This document shows, piece by piece, positions 42,454 through 51,476 of a stretch of 64,000 nucleotides of DNA. The DNA is from Kocuria sp. TGY1127_2 (lineage in GTDB: Bacteria > Actinomycetota > Actinomycetes > Actinomycetales > Micrococcaceae), in contig NZ_AP022834.1 in assembly GCF_013394385.1 (NCBI RefSeq), positions 682,001-746,000 of the forward strand, written 5' to 3'. The number at the start of each line of letters is the position of its first letter. Position 1 is the first letter of the stretch. Position numbers and translations under genes: made by a program. Under the pieces are notes generated by a model, which was not told the DNA's origin, searched no databases, and saw nothing but the letters and a program-made list of their open reading frames with translations.

Positions 42454-43437
42454 GTGAGGCTCTCGGTTCTCGACGTGGGGTCGAATACGGTTCATCTGCT
42501 CCTGCTCGATGTGCGCCCGGGCTCACGTCCAGAACCGTACGCCTCCCACAAAATGCCGCTTCAGCTGGTGCAGTACTTGGATCAGAACGGTGATATCTCC
42601 GACGCAGGACGGGACGCGCTGACCAAGTTTGTCACCGAAGCGCGTGATTTCGCTGCTGACCACGACGCCGAGGATCTCTTGGCATTTGCCACATCGGCTA
42701 TCCGAGAAGCCGGCAATGGAGGAGAAGTCCTGGACCATGTGAAGTCCTCGACTGGAGTCAACCTCACGGAGATTTCCGGTGACCAGGAAGCCGCGATCAC
42801 TTACTTCGCGGTGCGTCGTTGGCAGGGATGGGGCGCCGGCAGGATCCTGGATTTGGATATCGGTGGAGGGTCCTTCGAGATGGCCCTCGGTATCGATGCC
42901 TTGCCGGATGTCGCGGTATCTACCCCGCTTGGTGCTGGTCGCTTGACTCGACAATTCATTCACCATGATTTGGCAAAGCCCAAAGAGATCAAAGCGTTGC
43001 GCAAACACGTCAAGGAGACGCTCAGGCCGGCCGTGGAGACGGTGAAGAAAGCGGGGTCTCCGAATATGGTCGTGGGCACGTCCAAGACCTTCAGATCACT
43101 GGCCCGTATCTGCGGCGCCGCCCCCTATGCGGCCGGTCCGTACGTCAAACGCGAATTCCATCTCGAAGACCTTCGTCTGTGGACCAGGAGGATGGAAGCC
43201 ATGACACCCCACGAACGATCCGATCTGCCTGGAGTCTCGTCCAAGCGCGCAGCCCAAATCCTGGCGGGCGGAATCGTCGCGGAGACGGCGTTGGACATGT
43301 ACGGGATCAACACCATGCGTTCGGTTCCCTGGGCACTGCGAGAGGGCCTGATCCTGCGACGAATGGATCGGCTCAATTCCCAAGATTCGGCGGCTATGGT
43401 TGACCCGAAGTCATTGACGCCGAACAAAAAGGAGTAA
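42454..43437 (+). CDS. Ppx/GppA family exopolyphosphatase
   Basis: A 327-residue actin/Hsp70-fold phosphatase: SVLDVGSNTVHLLLLDV (phosphate 1), ISGDQEAAITYFAV, LDLDIGGGSFEMALG (phosphate 2), VGTSKTFRSLARI. It hydrolyses polyphosphate or (p)ppGpp; this single-domain form is the short actinobacterial type (like Rv0496). GTG start, one base after topA, with GAGGAG 9 bases ahead. Probably co-transcribed with topA and with the TIM-barrel gene 5 bases downstream. Confidence 0.9.
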   Translation: MRLSVLDVGSNTVHLLLLDVRPGSRPEPYASHKMPLQLVQYLDQNGDISDAGRDALTKFVTEARDFAADHDAEDLLAFATSAIREAGNGGEVLDHVKSSTGVNLTEISGDQEAAITYFAVRRWQGWGAGRILDLDIGGGSFEMALGIDALPDVAVSTPLGAGRLTRQFIHHDLAKPKEIKALRKHVKETLRPAVETVKKAGSPNMVVGTSKTFRSLARICGAAPYAAGPYVKREFHLEDLRLWTRRMEAMTPHERSDLPGVSSKRAAQILAGGIVAETALDMYGINTMRSVPWALREGLILRRMDRLNSQDSAAMVDPKSLTPNKKE

Positions 43438-43442
43438 GTGCC

Positions 43443-44270
43443 GTGGAGGAATCGGTTTCCGGGAGGGCCATGGAAGGTGCAATGAAGCTGCCTCAGCGAC
43501 CCGTGGCCCTGTCGACATCATCGGTCTTTCCATTGGGCGTCAAAGACACTTTCGCGATCGCGCGAGATCTGGGCTACGACTCCGTGGAGATCATGATTAC
43601 CGGCAATCCCTTGAGCCGTGATCCCGACGAACTTCTCGATTACGTGCAGGAATACCAGCTGCCCATCTCGGCGATCCACGCGCCCACACTTTTGCTGACG
43701 CAACACGTCTGGGGCGACGCGTGGAACAAAATTCGTCTCGCCGCGAAGATGGTCAGGCGCGTCGGTGCGGACGTCATGGTGGCCCATCCGCCGTTTGTTT
43801 GGCAGAGGAGATACGCCAAGGGGTTTCCGGAGGGTGTACGTCGCATCTCGGACAGTGAAGGCGTGAAAATCGCGGTTGAAAACATGTATCCGTGGCGCTT
43901 CGGAGGACGAGAAGTTCTGATGTACGCCCCGCACTGGTCCCCTCTCGGCCAGAACTACGAGTGGGTGACCTGGGACTTCTCCCATGCCGCGGCGTCTGGG
44001 ACGGATTCGCTGGAAGCAGTTCGACAGCTGGGTGACCGTCTGGGCCACGTGCACCTGACCGACGGCTCCGGCAAATCGGTGATGGACGAGCACGCCCGCC
44101 CCGGTCATGGGACTCAACCGGTTGCTCAGACCCTGCATCACTTGGTCGAGACCGAGTGGGAAGGTGTGGTCGCGGTCGAGGTTTCCACGCGCAAAGCCAA
44201 AAATGCCGGTGAGCGAGACGAATGGTTGTCTGAAACCCTCGAATTCGCTCACCGGCACTTGGGGAAGTAG
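43443..44270 (+). CDS. Sugar phosphate isomerase/epimerase-like TIM-barrel protein
   Basis: A 275-residue xylose-isomerase-like (AP endonuclease 2 superfamily) barrel: LSTSSVFPLGVKDTFAIARDLGYDSVEI, ISAIHAPTLLL, VKIAVENMYPWR, WVTWDFSHAA and LGHVHLTDGSG. Metal ligands (Glu, Asp, His) are in the expected strands. Substrate unknown; the counterpart Rv0498 also lies between Ppx and ProC. GTG 43443 has AAGGAG upstream; ATG 43470 and 43482 are internal alternatives. Last gene of the topA-ppx operon. Confidence 0.85.
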   Translation: MEESVSGRAMEGAMKLPQRPVALSTSSVFPLGVKDTFAIARDLGYDSVEIMITGNPLSRDPDELLDYVQEYQLPISAIHAPTLLLTQHVWGDAWNKIRLAAKMVRRVGADVMVAHPPFVWQRRYAKGFPEGVRRISDSEGVKIAVENMYPWRFGGREVLMYAPHWSPLGQNYEWVTWDFSHAAASGTDSLEAVRQLGDRLGHVHLTDGSGKSVMDEHARPGHGTQPVAQTLHHLVETEWEGVVAVEVSTRKAKNAGERDEWLSETLEFAHRHLGK

Positions 44271-44447
44271 GGGTCCTCACCCCTGAAATCCGCTTATCAC
44301 TCGCACCTATGAGGTACTGACAACGTTAAACGCTTTTGATGTGCACCGACTTGGTTGCGTCTCAAGGTCCCCTGGGAATGAAAGTCTGTGTTGGCCTTCG
44401 CTAACGTAGAGGAAGAACGAACGACCGCAACCTCACAGGAGGACCAA

Positions 44448-45299
44448 ATGTCCGAGCCCATCATCGCCTTCTTGGGAACGGGATCCATGAACGGCTCAAT
44501 CATGTCCGGGTTGCTCGCCGGTGGCACCGACCCGAAGCGGGTCCGTGCGACCACCCGTTCCGTTGAGAGCGCTCGCAAGCTCGAGGAGTCACTTCCGGAA
44601 GACCAACGGGCAGTCGCCATCTATTCGGGTGAGGACAGCGATTCCGCCAACCTCGATGCCGTCGAGAACGCCGACGTCGTCCTGCTCGGCGTCAAACCGA
44701 AGGGCATTCTGGATCTGGCGGCCGAAATCAAGGACGCCCTCAAAGACGAGGCCTTGGTCATCTCCGTCGCGGCCGGAATCGACCTGTCGATGCTGGAAGG
44801 CCAGTTGCGAGATGGCCAGCCGGTCATCCGATCCATGCCCAACACGCCGTCTCGTGTCGGACGCGGTGTGATCGCTTTGGCCCCCGGCACGCACTGCACT
44901 GCGGAGCAGCTCAATCTGGCCCACGATGTTCTCAAGAACTCTGGCACCGTGATCGACGTCGAGGAAGATCAGATCGATGCGGTCACCGGCGTCTCGGGTT
45001 CCGGTCCGGCTTACGCCTTTTTCCTCGCTGAAGCGATGCAGAAGGCCGGTGAGTCCATGGGTCTCGACGCCGAAACCGCTCGTCTCCTCGCCAAGGAGAC
45101 GGTATCCGGTGCCGGCGAATTGCTCCACGCCGACGATGCCGACCCCGAAGCGCTCCGTAAAGCAGTGTGCAGCCCCAACGGAACCACGGAGCGGGCCATC
45201 GATGTCTTCGCGGACGGGGGGCTGATCGAGCTGACGGAGAAGGCCGCAAAGGCCTCGGCACACCGAAACGCCGAAATGGTTGAGGAATTCCGTCGGTGA
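44448..45299 (+). CDS. proC: Pyrroline-5-carboxylate reductase
   Basis: The 283-residue enzyme makes proline from pyrroline-5-carboxylate with NAD(P)H. The Rossmann motif IAFLGTGSMNGSI is at 5-17; VLLGVKPKGI, IRSMPNTPSRVGRGVIA and AVTGVSGSGPAYAFFLAEAM are diagnostic. Length is slightly above E. coli ProC (269). ATG 44448 follows AGGAGGACCA. It has its own 177-base upstream region; TAACGT at about 44402 may be a -10. Confidence 0.96.
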   Translation: MSEPIIAFLGTGSMNGSIMSGLLAGGTDPKRVRATTRSVESARKLEESLPEDQRAVAIYSGEDSDSANLDAVENADVVLLGVKPKGILDLAAEIKDALKDEALVISVAAGIDLSMLEGQLRDGQPVIRSMPNTPSRVGRGVIALAPGTHCTAEQLNLAHDVLKNSGTVIDVEEDQIDAVTGVSGSGPAYAFFLAEAMQKAGESMGLDAETARLLAKETVSGAGELLHADDADPEALRKAVCSPNGTTERAIDVFADGGLIELTEKAAKASAHRNAEMVEEFRR

Positions 45300-45321
45300 C
45301 CTCTTCCGGTTGCTGACCCAC

Positions 45322-45356
45322 GACGCCGCCTTGGGCTCCCGGACCGGGGCGGCGTC
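45322..45356. terminator. Hairpin between convergent proC and trkA
   Basis: GACGCCGCC (45322-45330) pairs with GGCGGCGTC (45348-45356); outer CCCAC/GTGGG can extend it with a bulge. No T-tract. It lies 23 bases after proC and 15 before the trkA stop, so it probably serves both. Confidence 0.5.
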
Positions 45357-45370
45357 TACCGGGTGGGAAG

Positions 45371-46039
45371 CTAAGGGCGAGCCGCGAAGCGTTCGATCAA
45401 ATCGACTTGGCCCGAGACGATCAGCACATCGCGCGAGGTGACTTTAGTGCGCGCCGTCGCATACGTGAATTCCTCGCCCGGCGATTTCACACCGACAATG
45501 GTCACGCCATAACGGTTCCGGACATCCGATTCCTGGAGCGTGAATCCGTGGGTTTCCTTGGGCGGGTACATTTTGACGATCGCGAAATCGTCGTCGAATT
45601 CGATGTAATCCAGCAAGCGGCCGGAGACGAGGTGTGCGGTACGTCGACCCGCGTCGGCTTCGGGGAAAATCACGTAGTGGGCCCCGATGCGAGAGAGGAT
45701 CTTGCCGTGGGCCGGGGTGATCGCCTTGGCCCAGATTCTCTCTATACCGAGGTCCACCAGGTTTGCCGTGATGAGAACGCTCGACTCGATCGAGGTTCCT
45801 ACGCCCACGACGGCCGAGGTGAAGTCTCCCGCTCCGACCTGACGCAGGGCATCGATGTCCGAGGCGTCCGCTTGGATTACGTGGGTAAGAAGCCCGGACC
45901 AACGCTGGACCATATCCGGATCCCGTTCGATGGCCAGGACCTCTTTGTTCTGACGCCTGAGTTGCTGCGCCGTGGCGGCGCCGAAGCGTCCCAACCCGAT
46001 GACCAGAACCGGGGCGTTGTGAGGTGAACGATCAGCCAA
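45371..46039 (-). CDS. trkA: TrkA/KtrA-type potassium channel regulatory subunit (RCK)
   Basis: A 222-residue soluble RCK protein: N-terminal NAD/ATP-binding Rossmann domain (VLVIGLGRFGAATAQQL, EVLAIERD, VIQADASDIDALRQVGAGDF) and an RCK-C domain. It gates the adjacent TrkH-type channel. The only upstream start is TTG 46039, overlapping trkH by 8 bases with GAGAGG ahead, so translation is coupled. Confidence 0.9.
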   Translation of the reverse strand: MADRSPHNAPVLVIGLGRFGAATAQQLRRQNKEVLAIERDPDMVQRWSGLLTHVIQADASDIDALRQVGAGDFTSAVVGVGTSIESSVLITANLVDLGIERIWAKAITPAHGKILSRIGAHYVIFPEADAGRRTAHLVSGRLLDYIEFDDDFAIVKMYPPKETHGFTLQESDVRNRYGVTIVGVKSPGEEFTYATARTKVTSRDVLIVSGQVDLIERFAARP

Positions 46040-47441
46040 TGATGGGCCTCTCTTCCGGATACTTGTACAGACGGCTGCGAGTCCTCAGCGCCAAACCCGT
46101 GGCCACGGTAATGGTTCCGAGACGGCCGATGAACATCAGGACGGACAGAACGTACAATCCCGCGGCCGGTAACTCTGACGACAATCCTACGGACAGACCG
46201 CATGTTGCGTAGGCAGAGATGACCTCGAAGAGGATCTCGTCCAGCGGATGATTCGAGATCAGCATCAGGGCCGCCGTACCGAGCATGACGATCGTTGCGC
46301 TCATCATGACCACCGAAATGGCAATGCGCAGAACGGTATCGGGAATAGTGCGACGGAAAGCGATCACATGCTGGTCTCCTCGTGCTTCGGCGACGATAGC
46401 GATGAAAATGACGGCCATTGTGGTGATCTTGACGCCGCCTGCGGTCGAACCCGATCCGCCTCCGACGAACATCAACAGGTCACTGAGGAGCTTGGTGATC
46501 GAGTGCGTCTGGTCCATGTCGACGAGGTTGAACCCGCCCGAACGCGTCATGACCGAGGCGAAGAAAGAGTGAAGGAGGCGTTCGCCGACGCCTTCGTTGC
46601 CAATCGTGTCCCGGTTGTTCCATTCCGAAGCACCCCAGAGGATCGACCCGAAGACGACGAGCAGCAGGGAGCCGAAGACCGTGATGCGAGCATTGAGGTT
46701 CCAGTGCCTCAATCGCAGGCCGAACATCCTGACAACGAGGATCACGGGGAATCCGAGGGACCCGACCCAGACGCCCGCGCAGAGCGGAAGAAGAATCCAC
46801 CAGTCGTTGCCGTAGGGTACGAGTCCATCTGTGTGCGGTGTGAAACCCGCGTTGTTGAACGAGGATATACCGTAGAAGATTCCGTGCCACAGAGCTTGCT
46901 GAAGGTTTTCCCCGAGGGTCATCAGTCGCAGAGTCAGGATAGCGGCAATCGTCGCCTCAATGCTGGCCGATGTCAGGACCACGGTGCGTAGGAGAGATCC
47001 GACCTCTCCGAGCTTCCCCTGCTTGCTCGTAATGCTGAGTCCTTCTTGGGCAAATAGCTTCGTGCGCAGTCCCAATTTGCGTCCCAGCGCCATCGACAGC
47101 AAAGACGTCATGGTGAGCGTGCCCAAACCGCCGATCTGAACGCCCAGAAGAATGACGAACTGCCCGAACAGAGTCCACTGGGCCGAGGTGGTGAGAGTGG
47201 TCAGGCCCGTGACCGTGACTGCTGACGTCGCCGTGAACGTTGCCTGCTCCAGGGCCGGGGGATGACCCGATCTGCTCGAGACGGGCAACATCAGCAGAAG
47301 TGAGCACAACACGATCACGAGGAAGAACAACGTGATCGAAATCCGTGCGGGCGTGGTCCCGAAGATTCGGTTGACCAGGTCTTTCACCTGATCCACGGGC
47401 CGGCGAGGCTCCGCGGTCAGGGTCGTGTCCTTGCTCAGCAC
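46032..47441 (-). CDS. trkH: TrkH/KtrB-type potassium uptake channel subunit
   Basis: A 469-residue membrane protein with about ten hydrophobic segments and four P-loop-like selectivity regions, each with a Gly (TVTGLTTLT, FNNAGFTPHTDG, MTRSGGFNLVD, AYATCGLSVG). It imports K+ (and possibly Na+) with TrkA. I prefer GTG 47441 (MLSKDTTLTA), with AGGAG 5 bases ahead, over ATG 47492. Divergent from acuC; the 106 bases between them must hold both promoters. Confidence 0.9.
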   Translation of the reverse strand: MLSKDTTLTAEPRRPVDQVKDLVNRIFGTTPARISITLFFLVIVLCSLLLMLPVSSRSGHPPALEQATFTATSAVTVTGLTTLTTSAQWTLFGQFVILLGVQIGGLGTLTMTSLLSMALGRKLGLRTKLFAQEGLSITSKQGKLGEVGSLLRTVVLTSASIEATIAAILTLRLMTLGENLQQALWHGIFYGISSFNNAGFTPHTDGLVPYGNDWWILLPLCAGVWVGSLGFPVILVVRMFGLRLRHWNLNARITVFGSLLLVVFGSILWGASEWNNRDTIGNEGVGERLLHSFFASVMTRSGGFNLVDMDQTHSITKLLSDLLMFVGGGSGSTAGGVKITTMAVIFIAIVAEARGDQHVIAFRRTIPDTVLRIAISVVMMSATIVMLGTAALMLISNHPLDEILFEVISAYATCGLSVGLSSELPAAGLYVLSVLMFIGRLGTITVATGLALRTRSRLYKYPEERPIIG

Positions 47442-47547
47442 GCGAACTCCTGACGACGAATGTTTGACCCTACCTAGCGTAGCGGTAGGCATGATATCTG
47501 ACCGGCCCGAGTACGTGACCTGCCTGCTCCCGTGCCACAATATCCCT

Positions 47548-48774
47548 GTGACGTCACTTACAAACTTTCAGGAAAGTGGGCAAGGAGCGGACCCGACGGC
47601 GATGGTGACGTGGGATCCCGCCATGACCTCGTATTTCTTCGGCGATTATCATCCCATGAACCCCTGTCGTCTCGATGCGACTGCGCGATTGGCCCAGGAA
47701 CTGGGGCTTTTCGACCTTCCTCATCTTCAAATCGAGAGGCCCGAGATTGCCGATGACGCCGCCCTGTTGACTGCTCACTCTCGCGAGTATGTGGACACGG
47801 TCAAGGCTGTCAGTGCGGACCCGGCTCTCAAGGTTCCGGGGAGCGGACTCGACGGAGAAGAAACGCCCGGATTCTTAGGCGTCCACGAGGCCGCGGCCAG
47901 GCTCGTGGGCGGGACGCTGCGGTCGGCGTCGGCGGTGATGGCCCAAGAGGTCACTCGCGCCGTCAACTTCGGCGGCGGAATGCACCACGCGCACCGTGAC
48001 CACGCGAGCGGGTTCTGCGTGTACAACGACTGCGCGGTGGGAATCCAGTACCTCCTGGACCACGGCGTCGAGCGTGTTCTCTACATCGATGTCGATGCGC
48101 ACCACGGGGACGGGACCCAGAGCATCTTTTGGGACGACCCGCGCGTGCTGACCATCTCGCTCCATGAAACAGGGATGTCCCTGTTTCCGGGTACGGGCTT
48201 CGCCGCAGAGATCGGAGCCGATGGTCCTGCCACGGGAAGCGCGGTCAACGTAGCCCTGCCGACCACTGTGGCCGATGCCGACTGGCTGCGGGCCTTCCAT
48301 GCGATCGTTCCTCAATTGGCACGCGCTTTCGACCCTGAAATCATCGTGTCGCAACACGGCTGTGATTCGCATTTCAAGGACGACATGACGCATATGCGGT
48401 TGAGCGTCGATGCTCAGCGCGAAGCGGCCTTGTCCATCGCCGACCTGGCGAATGAGCTCTGCGAAGACCGATGGATCGCGACCGGCGGCGGAGGATACAA
48501 CTGCCTCGACGCTGTGCCCCGGGCTTGGGCGCATCTGATCGGGATCGTGGCCAATCATCCTGTCGAGACCACGACGCCCACTCCGGAGAGCTGGCGGTCC
48601 TACATCACGGAGAAGTACGGCGTCCGTGCGGCCCATATGATGGGTGACGAAGCGGACATCTGGTGGCGTTCATGGGAGATCGGGTTCGACCCGGCCGATG
48701 TCCTCGACAGATCGGTTATGGCGACCCGCAAGGAAGTCTTCCCACTCTGGGGGCTGGACCCTTGGTTTGACTGA
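47548..48774 (+). CDS. acuC: AcuC-type histone-deacetylase-like acetoin/acetyl-CoA synthetase deacetylase
   Basis: A 408-residue class II-like zinc hydrolase. VNFGGGMHHAHRDHASGFCVYNDCA has the paired catalytic His, YIDVDAHHGDGTQ supplies Asp and His zinc ligands, and ATGGGGYN the C-terminal loop. AcuC deacetylates and re-activates acetyl-CoA synthetase in Bacillus; acs is in this window. GTG 47548 may be leaderless (CACAAT ends 6 bases ahead). ATG 47602, giving a start close to other AcuC proteins, is a real alternative. Confidence 0.87.
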   Translation: MTSLTNFQESGQGADPTAMVTWDPAMTSYFFGDYHPMNPCRLDATARLAQELGLFDLPHLQIERPEIADDAALLTAHSREYVDTVKAVSADPALKVPGSGLDGEETPGFLGVHEAAARLVGGTLRSASAVMAQEVTRAVNFGGGMHHAHRDHASGFCVYNDCAVGIQYLLDHGVERVLYIDVDAHHGDGTQSIFWDDPRVLTISLHETGMSLFPGTGFAAEIGADGPATGSAVNVALPTTVADADWLRAFHAIVPQLARAFDPEIIVSQHGCDSHFKDDMTHMRLSVDAQREAALSIADLANELCEDRWIATGGGGYNCLDAVPRAWAHLIGIVANHPVETTTPTPESWRSYITEKYGVRAAHMMGDEADIWWRSWEIGFDPADVLDRSVMATRKEVFPLWGLDPWFD

Positions 48775-48827
48775 GGAATCGACTGTCCCTGAACTGACTC
48801 AAGAGTTCTCAATGGACCCAAGCGGGC

Positions 48828-48855
48828 GTGTATGCATACGTCATAGGGCATACAC
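48828..48855. promoter_or_regulatory. Candidate operator in front of the arsR-type gene
   Basis: GTGTATGC (48828-48835) and GCATACAC (48848-48855) are perfect inverted repeats with a 12-base spacer. A 10-bp palindrome GTATGCATAC (48830-48839) overlaps the first arm. The right arm ends 15 bases before the start codon. Confidence 0.55.
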
Positions 48856-48870
48856 CGTTATGGTGGAGGC

Positions 48871-49695
48871 ATGAGCAATGACGTGTTTGCTGTGGTAGCA
48901 GACCCTACCCGCCGGCGGATTCTGACAGTCGTGAAGAACGGGCCGCACCCGGTCAACGACGTCGTCACGGAACTGGGCGTGAGTCAACCGACCGTGTCGA
49001 AGCACCTCAAAGTCCTTCGGGAGGCGGGGTTGGTGACCATGAAGGCGCAAGGGCAGAGGAGGCTTTACTCGCTGAACCCCGAGCCGCTTCGCGACCTTCG
49101 CGAATGGACGGAGGAGCTGGTCGCCGAAGAGGGCGACACTGTGGGACCGGAGACCGGGGCCCCTGCAGAAGAAGAAAACAGTAACGAAGCCACCGAGTCG
49201 ACCGCCGAATCGGCTTCTACCGAGGACCCCGGAGTGCAGGCACAGAAGAATGTTTCTGCCGGTGTCTCGGAACGCCGTGACCTCGGTCCCGAAAGAACTT
49301 CTTCACAAGCCACCCCGGCAGAACCTGACACCGTGGACGCCCATGAGGCCACAAGGCCTGCAGTCGTTAGGAAGCGCCACGGGGTTGTCTTCACCCCTCT
49401 TGCGCCTCTGAGTGCGAGTGCTCAGCCTGCGGGCGGTGACGACGTCGAGGAGTTCACCTCGGACCTGACGCCGGCCGTTATCAACCACGAGACCGAGAAG
49501 ACGACCGCGGAACTGCCCGGGGGCGAACCCTCCTCGGAGAAGGAAACGGAGGGCTCGACGCAATCCACGAGCTGGGAGCCTCTGGACCCCGAAGTGCGCC
49601 GCACCAAAGGGGTCTCGGGCGCTCAACACGTGGCCGCAGAGAACAAACAATCAGGTTTTTTGGCTAATCTGTTTGCTAGAAAGCGTGGGCGATAG
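48871..49695 (+). CDS. ArsR-family winged-helix regulator with a long acidic C-terminal tail
   Basis: The first 85 residues are an ArsR-type winged helix (ADPTRRRILTVV, VTELGVSQPTVSKHLKVLREAGLV, RRLYSLNPEPLRDLREW). No metal-binding Cys is present, so it is not a classical metal sensor. About 190 further residues, rich in Glu, Ser, Thr and Pro, look disordered and end in a basic patch (FLANLFARKRGR). Usual ArsR length is 90-120. ATG start with GGTGGAGG. It probably binds the inverted repeat just upstream. The gntR-type gene follows by 61 bases. Confidence 0.85.
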   Translation: MSNDVFAVVADPTRRRILTVVKNGPHPVNDVVTELGVSQPTVSKHLKVLREAGLVTMKAQGQRRLYSLNPEPLRDLREWTEELVAEEGDTVGPETGAPAEEENSNEATESTAESASTEDPGVQAQKNVSAGVSERRDLGPERTSSQATPAEPDTVDAHEATRPAVVRKRHGVVFTPLAPLSASAQPAGGDDVEEFTSDLTPAVINHETEKTTAELPGGEPSSEKETEGSTQSTSWEPLDPEVRRTKGVSGAQHVAAENKQSGFLANLFARKRGR

Positions 49696-49756
49696 GAGGG
49701 GTGACCTCTCCGTCCTGGAACCTCATCGTTGACGACAGTGAAAGACTCATCACCGC

Positions 49757-50722
49757 ATGGCTACCGACCGTAAGATCCTCCAATGGCTGGAGAACGAGCT
49801 GTTCGACGGGAACCTTGTCCTTGGGCAAGAGCTGCCGAGCGAACGCAGAATTTCTGATGCCGTCGGGGCCTCCCGCAACGCGACGCACGAGGCGCTGAAA
49901 AATCTCGAATCGATGGGCATCGTCCGGCTTTACGAAGGCAAGAGACACCAGATGATAGCGCAGCTGGTTCGTGAACCCGCCGCAAGCGCAGGTCCTGCCC
50001 TCAAACTTCATATGGCTACTGCCGAATACCCCCTGCGGGACATCGTTCACACCCGGGTATTACTCGAAACGTGGGCCCTCCGCCGTGCAGACCGAGAACA
50101 CCCAGCAATGCGGGAACTCGTCAAGATCATGGACGAAATGGCTCGGGACGATCTGTCGCTCAAGGATTTTCACCACCTCGAAGTCTCTTTTCACGTCGCA
50201 CTGACCCGGTTGGCCGGTAATTCGTTGGTAACAGGTCTCATCACCTCATTGAGGGACTCGATTTACGAGTACACCTTGTCGCTCGTGGGCTACGTTCCGT
50301 TGTGGTCGACGACCGCCACACGGCTGTGCGCGGAACATCGGGCGATCTACGCGGCAATCGAGGCGGGCGACAACGAACTCGCCGCTCGAATGGTCGCCGA
50401 ACACATCGAGGGGCATTACCTCGAGGCCGGTGTGGACCCGGATCGTAAGCAAAGGTCTTCGGGCTCGGTCTTCGTTCAGCCGGAGACCGATGAGGACGGG
50501 GAAGTGCATCCTTTGGAGCCTTCTTCGACATTGGCGCACAGTGTCGCGGACACCAAGGAACGGGACGTGGATATGCCCGATACCGCCCCGACCGTCGCGG
50601 AAACCTTGAATTCCATGGAACCGGTCGAGAATAACGGGCAGAACGGGGGCTCCTCGTCCAGTCCTCCGACGGGTGACGGAAGGAGTTCGGACGATTCGAA
50701 GAAATTTGACTCGACCTTGTAG
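49757..50722 (+). CDS. GntR/FadR-family regulator with an acidic C-terminal extension
   Basis: A 321-residue regulator. Winged helix at 1-70 (ILQWLENELFDGNLVLGQELPSERR, VGASRNATHEALKNLESMGIV) and an FCD ligand domain at about 90-225 (TRVLLETWALRRA, FHVALTRLAGN, HRAIYAAIEAGDNELAARMVAEHI), whose His residues suggest a metal-carboxylate pocket. A tail of about 90 Glu/Asp/Ser/Pro-rich residues follows; normal FadR-type proteins end near 240. ATG start. Effector unknown. Confidence 0.87.
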   Translation: MATDRKILQWLENELFDGNLVLGQELPSERRISDAVGASRNATHEALKNLESMGIVRLYEGKRHQMIAQLVREPAASAGPALKLHMATAEYPLRDIVHTRVLLETWALRRADREHPAMRELVKIMDEMARDDLSLKDFHHLEVSFHVALTRLAGNSLVTGLITSLRDSIYEYTLSLVGYVPLWSTTATRLCAEHRAIYAAIEAGDNELAARMVAEHIEGHYLEAGVDPDRKQRSSGSVFVQPETDEDGEVHPLEPSSTLAHSVADTKERDVDMPDTAPTVAETLNSMEPVENNGQNGGSSSSPPTGDGRSSDDSKKFDSTL

Positions 50723-50903
50723 GGTATGGGAGGAACGTTTTCGCATTATTGGGCTTGTCTTTGCCCGCACGAAACTTTGTGAGCGAACGTTTTGACCGCA
50801 AGCCTCCGCCGTCCTCGGTACGGGGGACAAGGACGCCATCCGGTGGCTTTGCCGCGCTTGAGCGTGTCTGCCATCGATGTACGACTATCAAGGTAGGGAT
50901 CCT

Positions 50904-51002
50904 ATGGGTTCAGTTATTAAGAAGCGCCGCAAGCGCATGGCGAAGAAGAAGCACCGCAAGCTGCTTCGCAAGACTCGCCACCAGCGCCGCAACAAGAAGT
51001 AG
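50904..51002 (+). CDS. Small ribosomal subunit protein bS22 (AURKAIP1/COX24-domain basic peptide)
   Basis: A 32-residue, extremely basic peptide starting [19 protein letters not shown] and ending RRNKK. It matches the actinobacterial bS22 found in mycobacterial ribosomes near the decoding centre, and the mitochondrial COX24 domain. ATG 50904 follows AGGTAGGG. The 181 bases upstream hold its promoter; I see two copies of GAACGTTTT there (50732 and 50786 areas) but no certain -10/-35. The M. tuberculosis counterpart Rv0500B also lies near proC. Confidence 0.92.
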   Translation: MGSVIKKRRKRMAKKKHRKLLRKTRHQRRNKK

Positions 51003-51103
51003 ACACTTCTTGTGCCCAGCATCTTCGGCCGCCACCTCCATAGCGCGAGGGGCGGCCGAATGCGTATCCGGACACACCCATCGACACGACTGGAGGTCAC
51101 GGC

Positions 51104-51409
51104 ATGGCCGCAGAACACGACGACGCCGCGCAAGCCGCTCGGGAGATCTCGGTTGAACTGCTCACGAGCCCTGGGTGCCATCTCTGCGAGGCGGCGAAAT
51201 CCGACCTCACGGAGGTGACCGAGCCGCTCGGCATCGAATGGACGCAGATCAACGTCGAGGAACACTTGGATCTTCTCAAACAACATGCACAGGACATTCC
51301 TGTTGTCAGGGTCAACGGGATTCCGCGTGATTTCTGGCGCGTGGACAAGCGGCGCCTTGACCGGATTCTCCGCGGACTGATCGCCGGGTCCGATCCGGAA
51401 GATGTATGA
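51104..51409 (+). CDS. Glutaredoxin-like (DUF836) thiol protein
   Basis: A 101-residue thioredoxin-fold protein with redox motif C25-HLC28 in LLTSPGCHLCEAAKSDL and the cis-Pro loop DIPVVRVNG. It probably performs thiol-disulfide exchange with mycothiol or a reductase in the cytosol. GGAGGTC precedes the ATG. Counterpart in M. tuberculosis: Rv0508. Confidence 0.87.
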   Translation: MAAEHDDAAQAAREISVELLTSPGCHLCEAAKSDLTEVTEPLGIEWTQINVEEHLDLLKQHAQDIPVVRVNGIPRDFWRVDKRRLDRILRGLIAGSDPEDV

Positions 51410-51476
51410 GGGAAAGCTCCTTCCACAAATCCGCAATAGAATGGCCGCCGGATGCCGGATCTGCAAGACTGAAGAC

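Noticed and set aside
50732-50795. Direct repeat GAACGTTTT upstream of the bS22 gene as an iteron or operator
   Set aside because: Only two short copies about 50 bases apart, with no symmetry; noted but not supported as a site.
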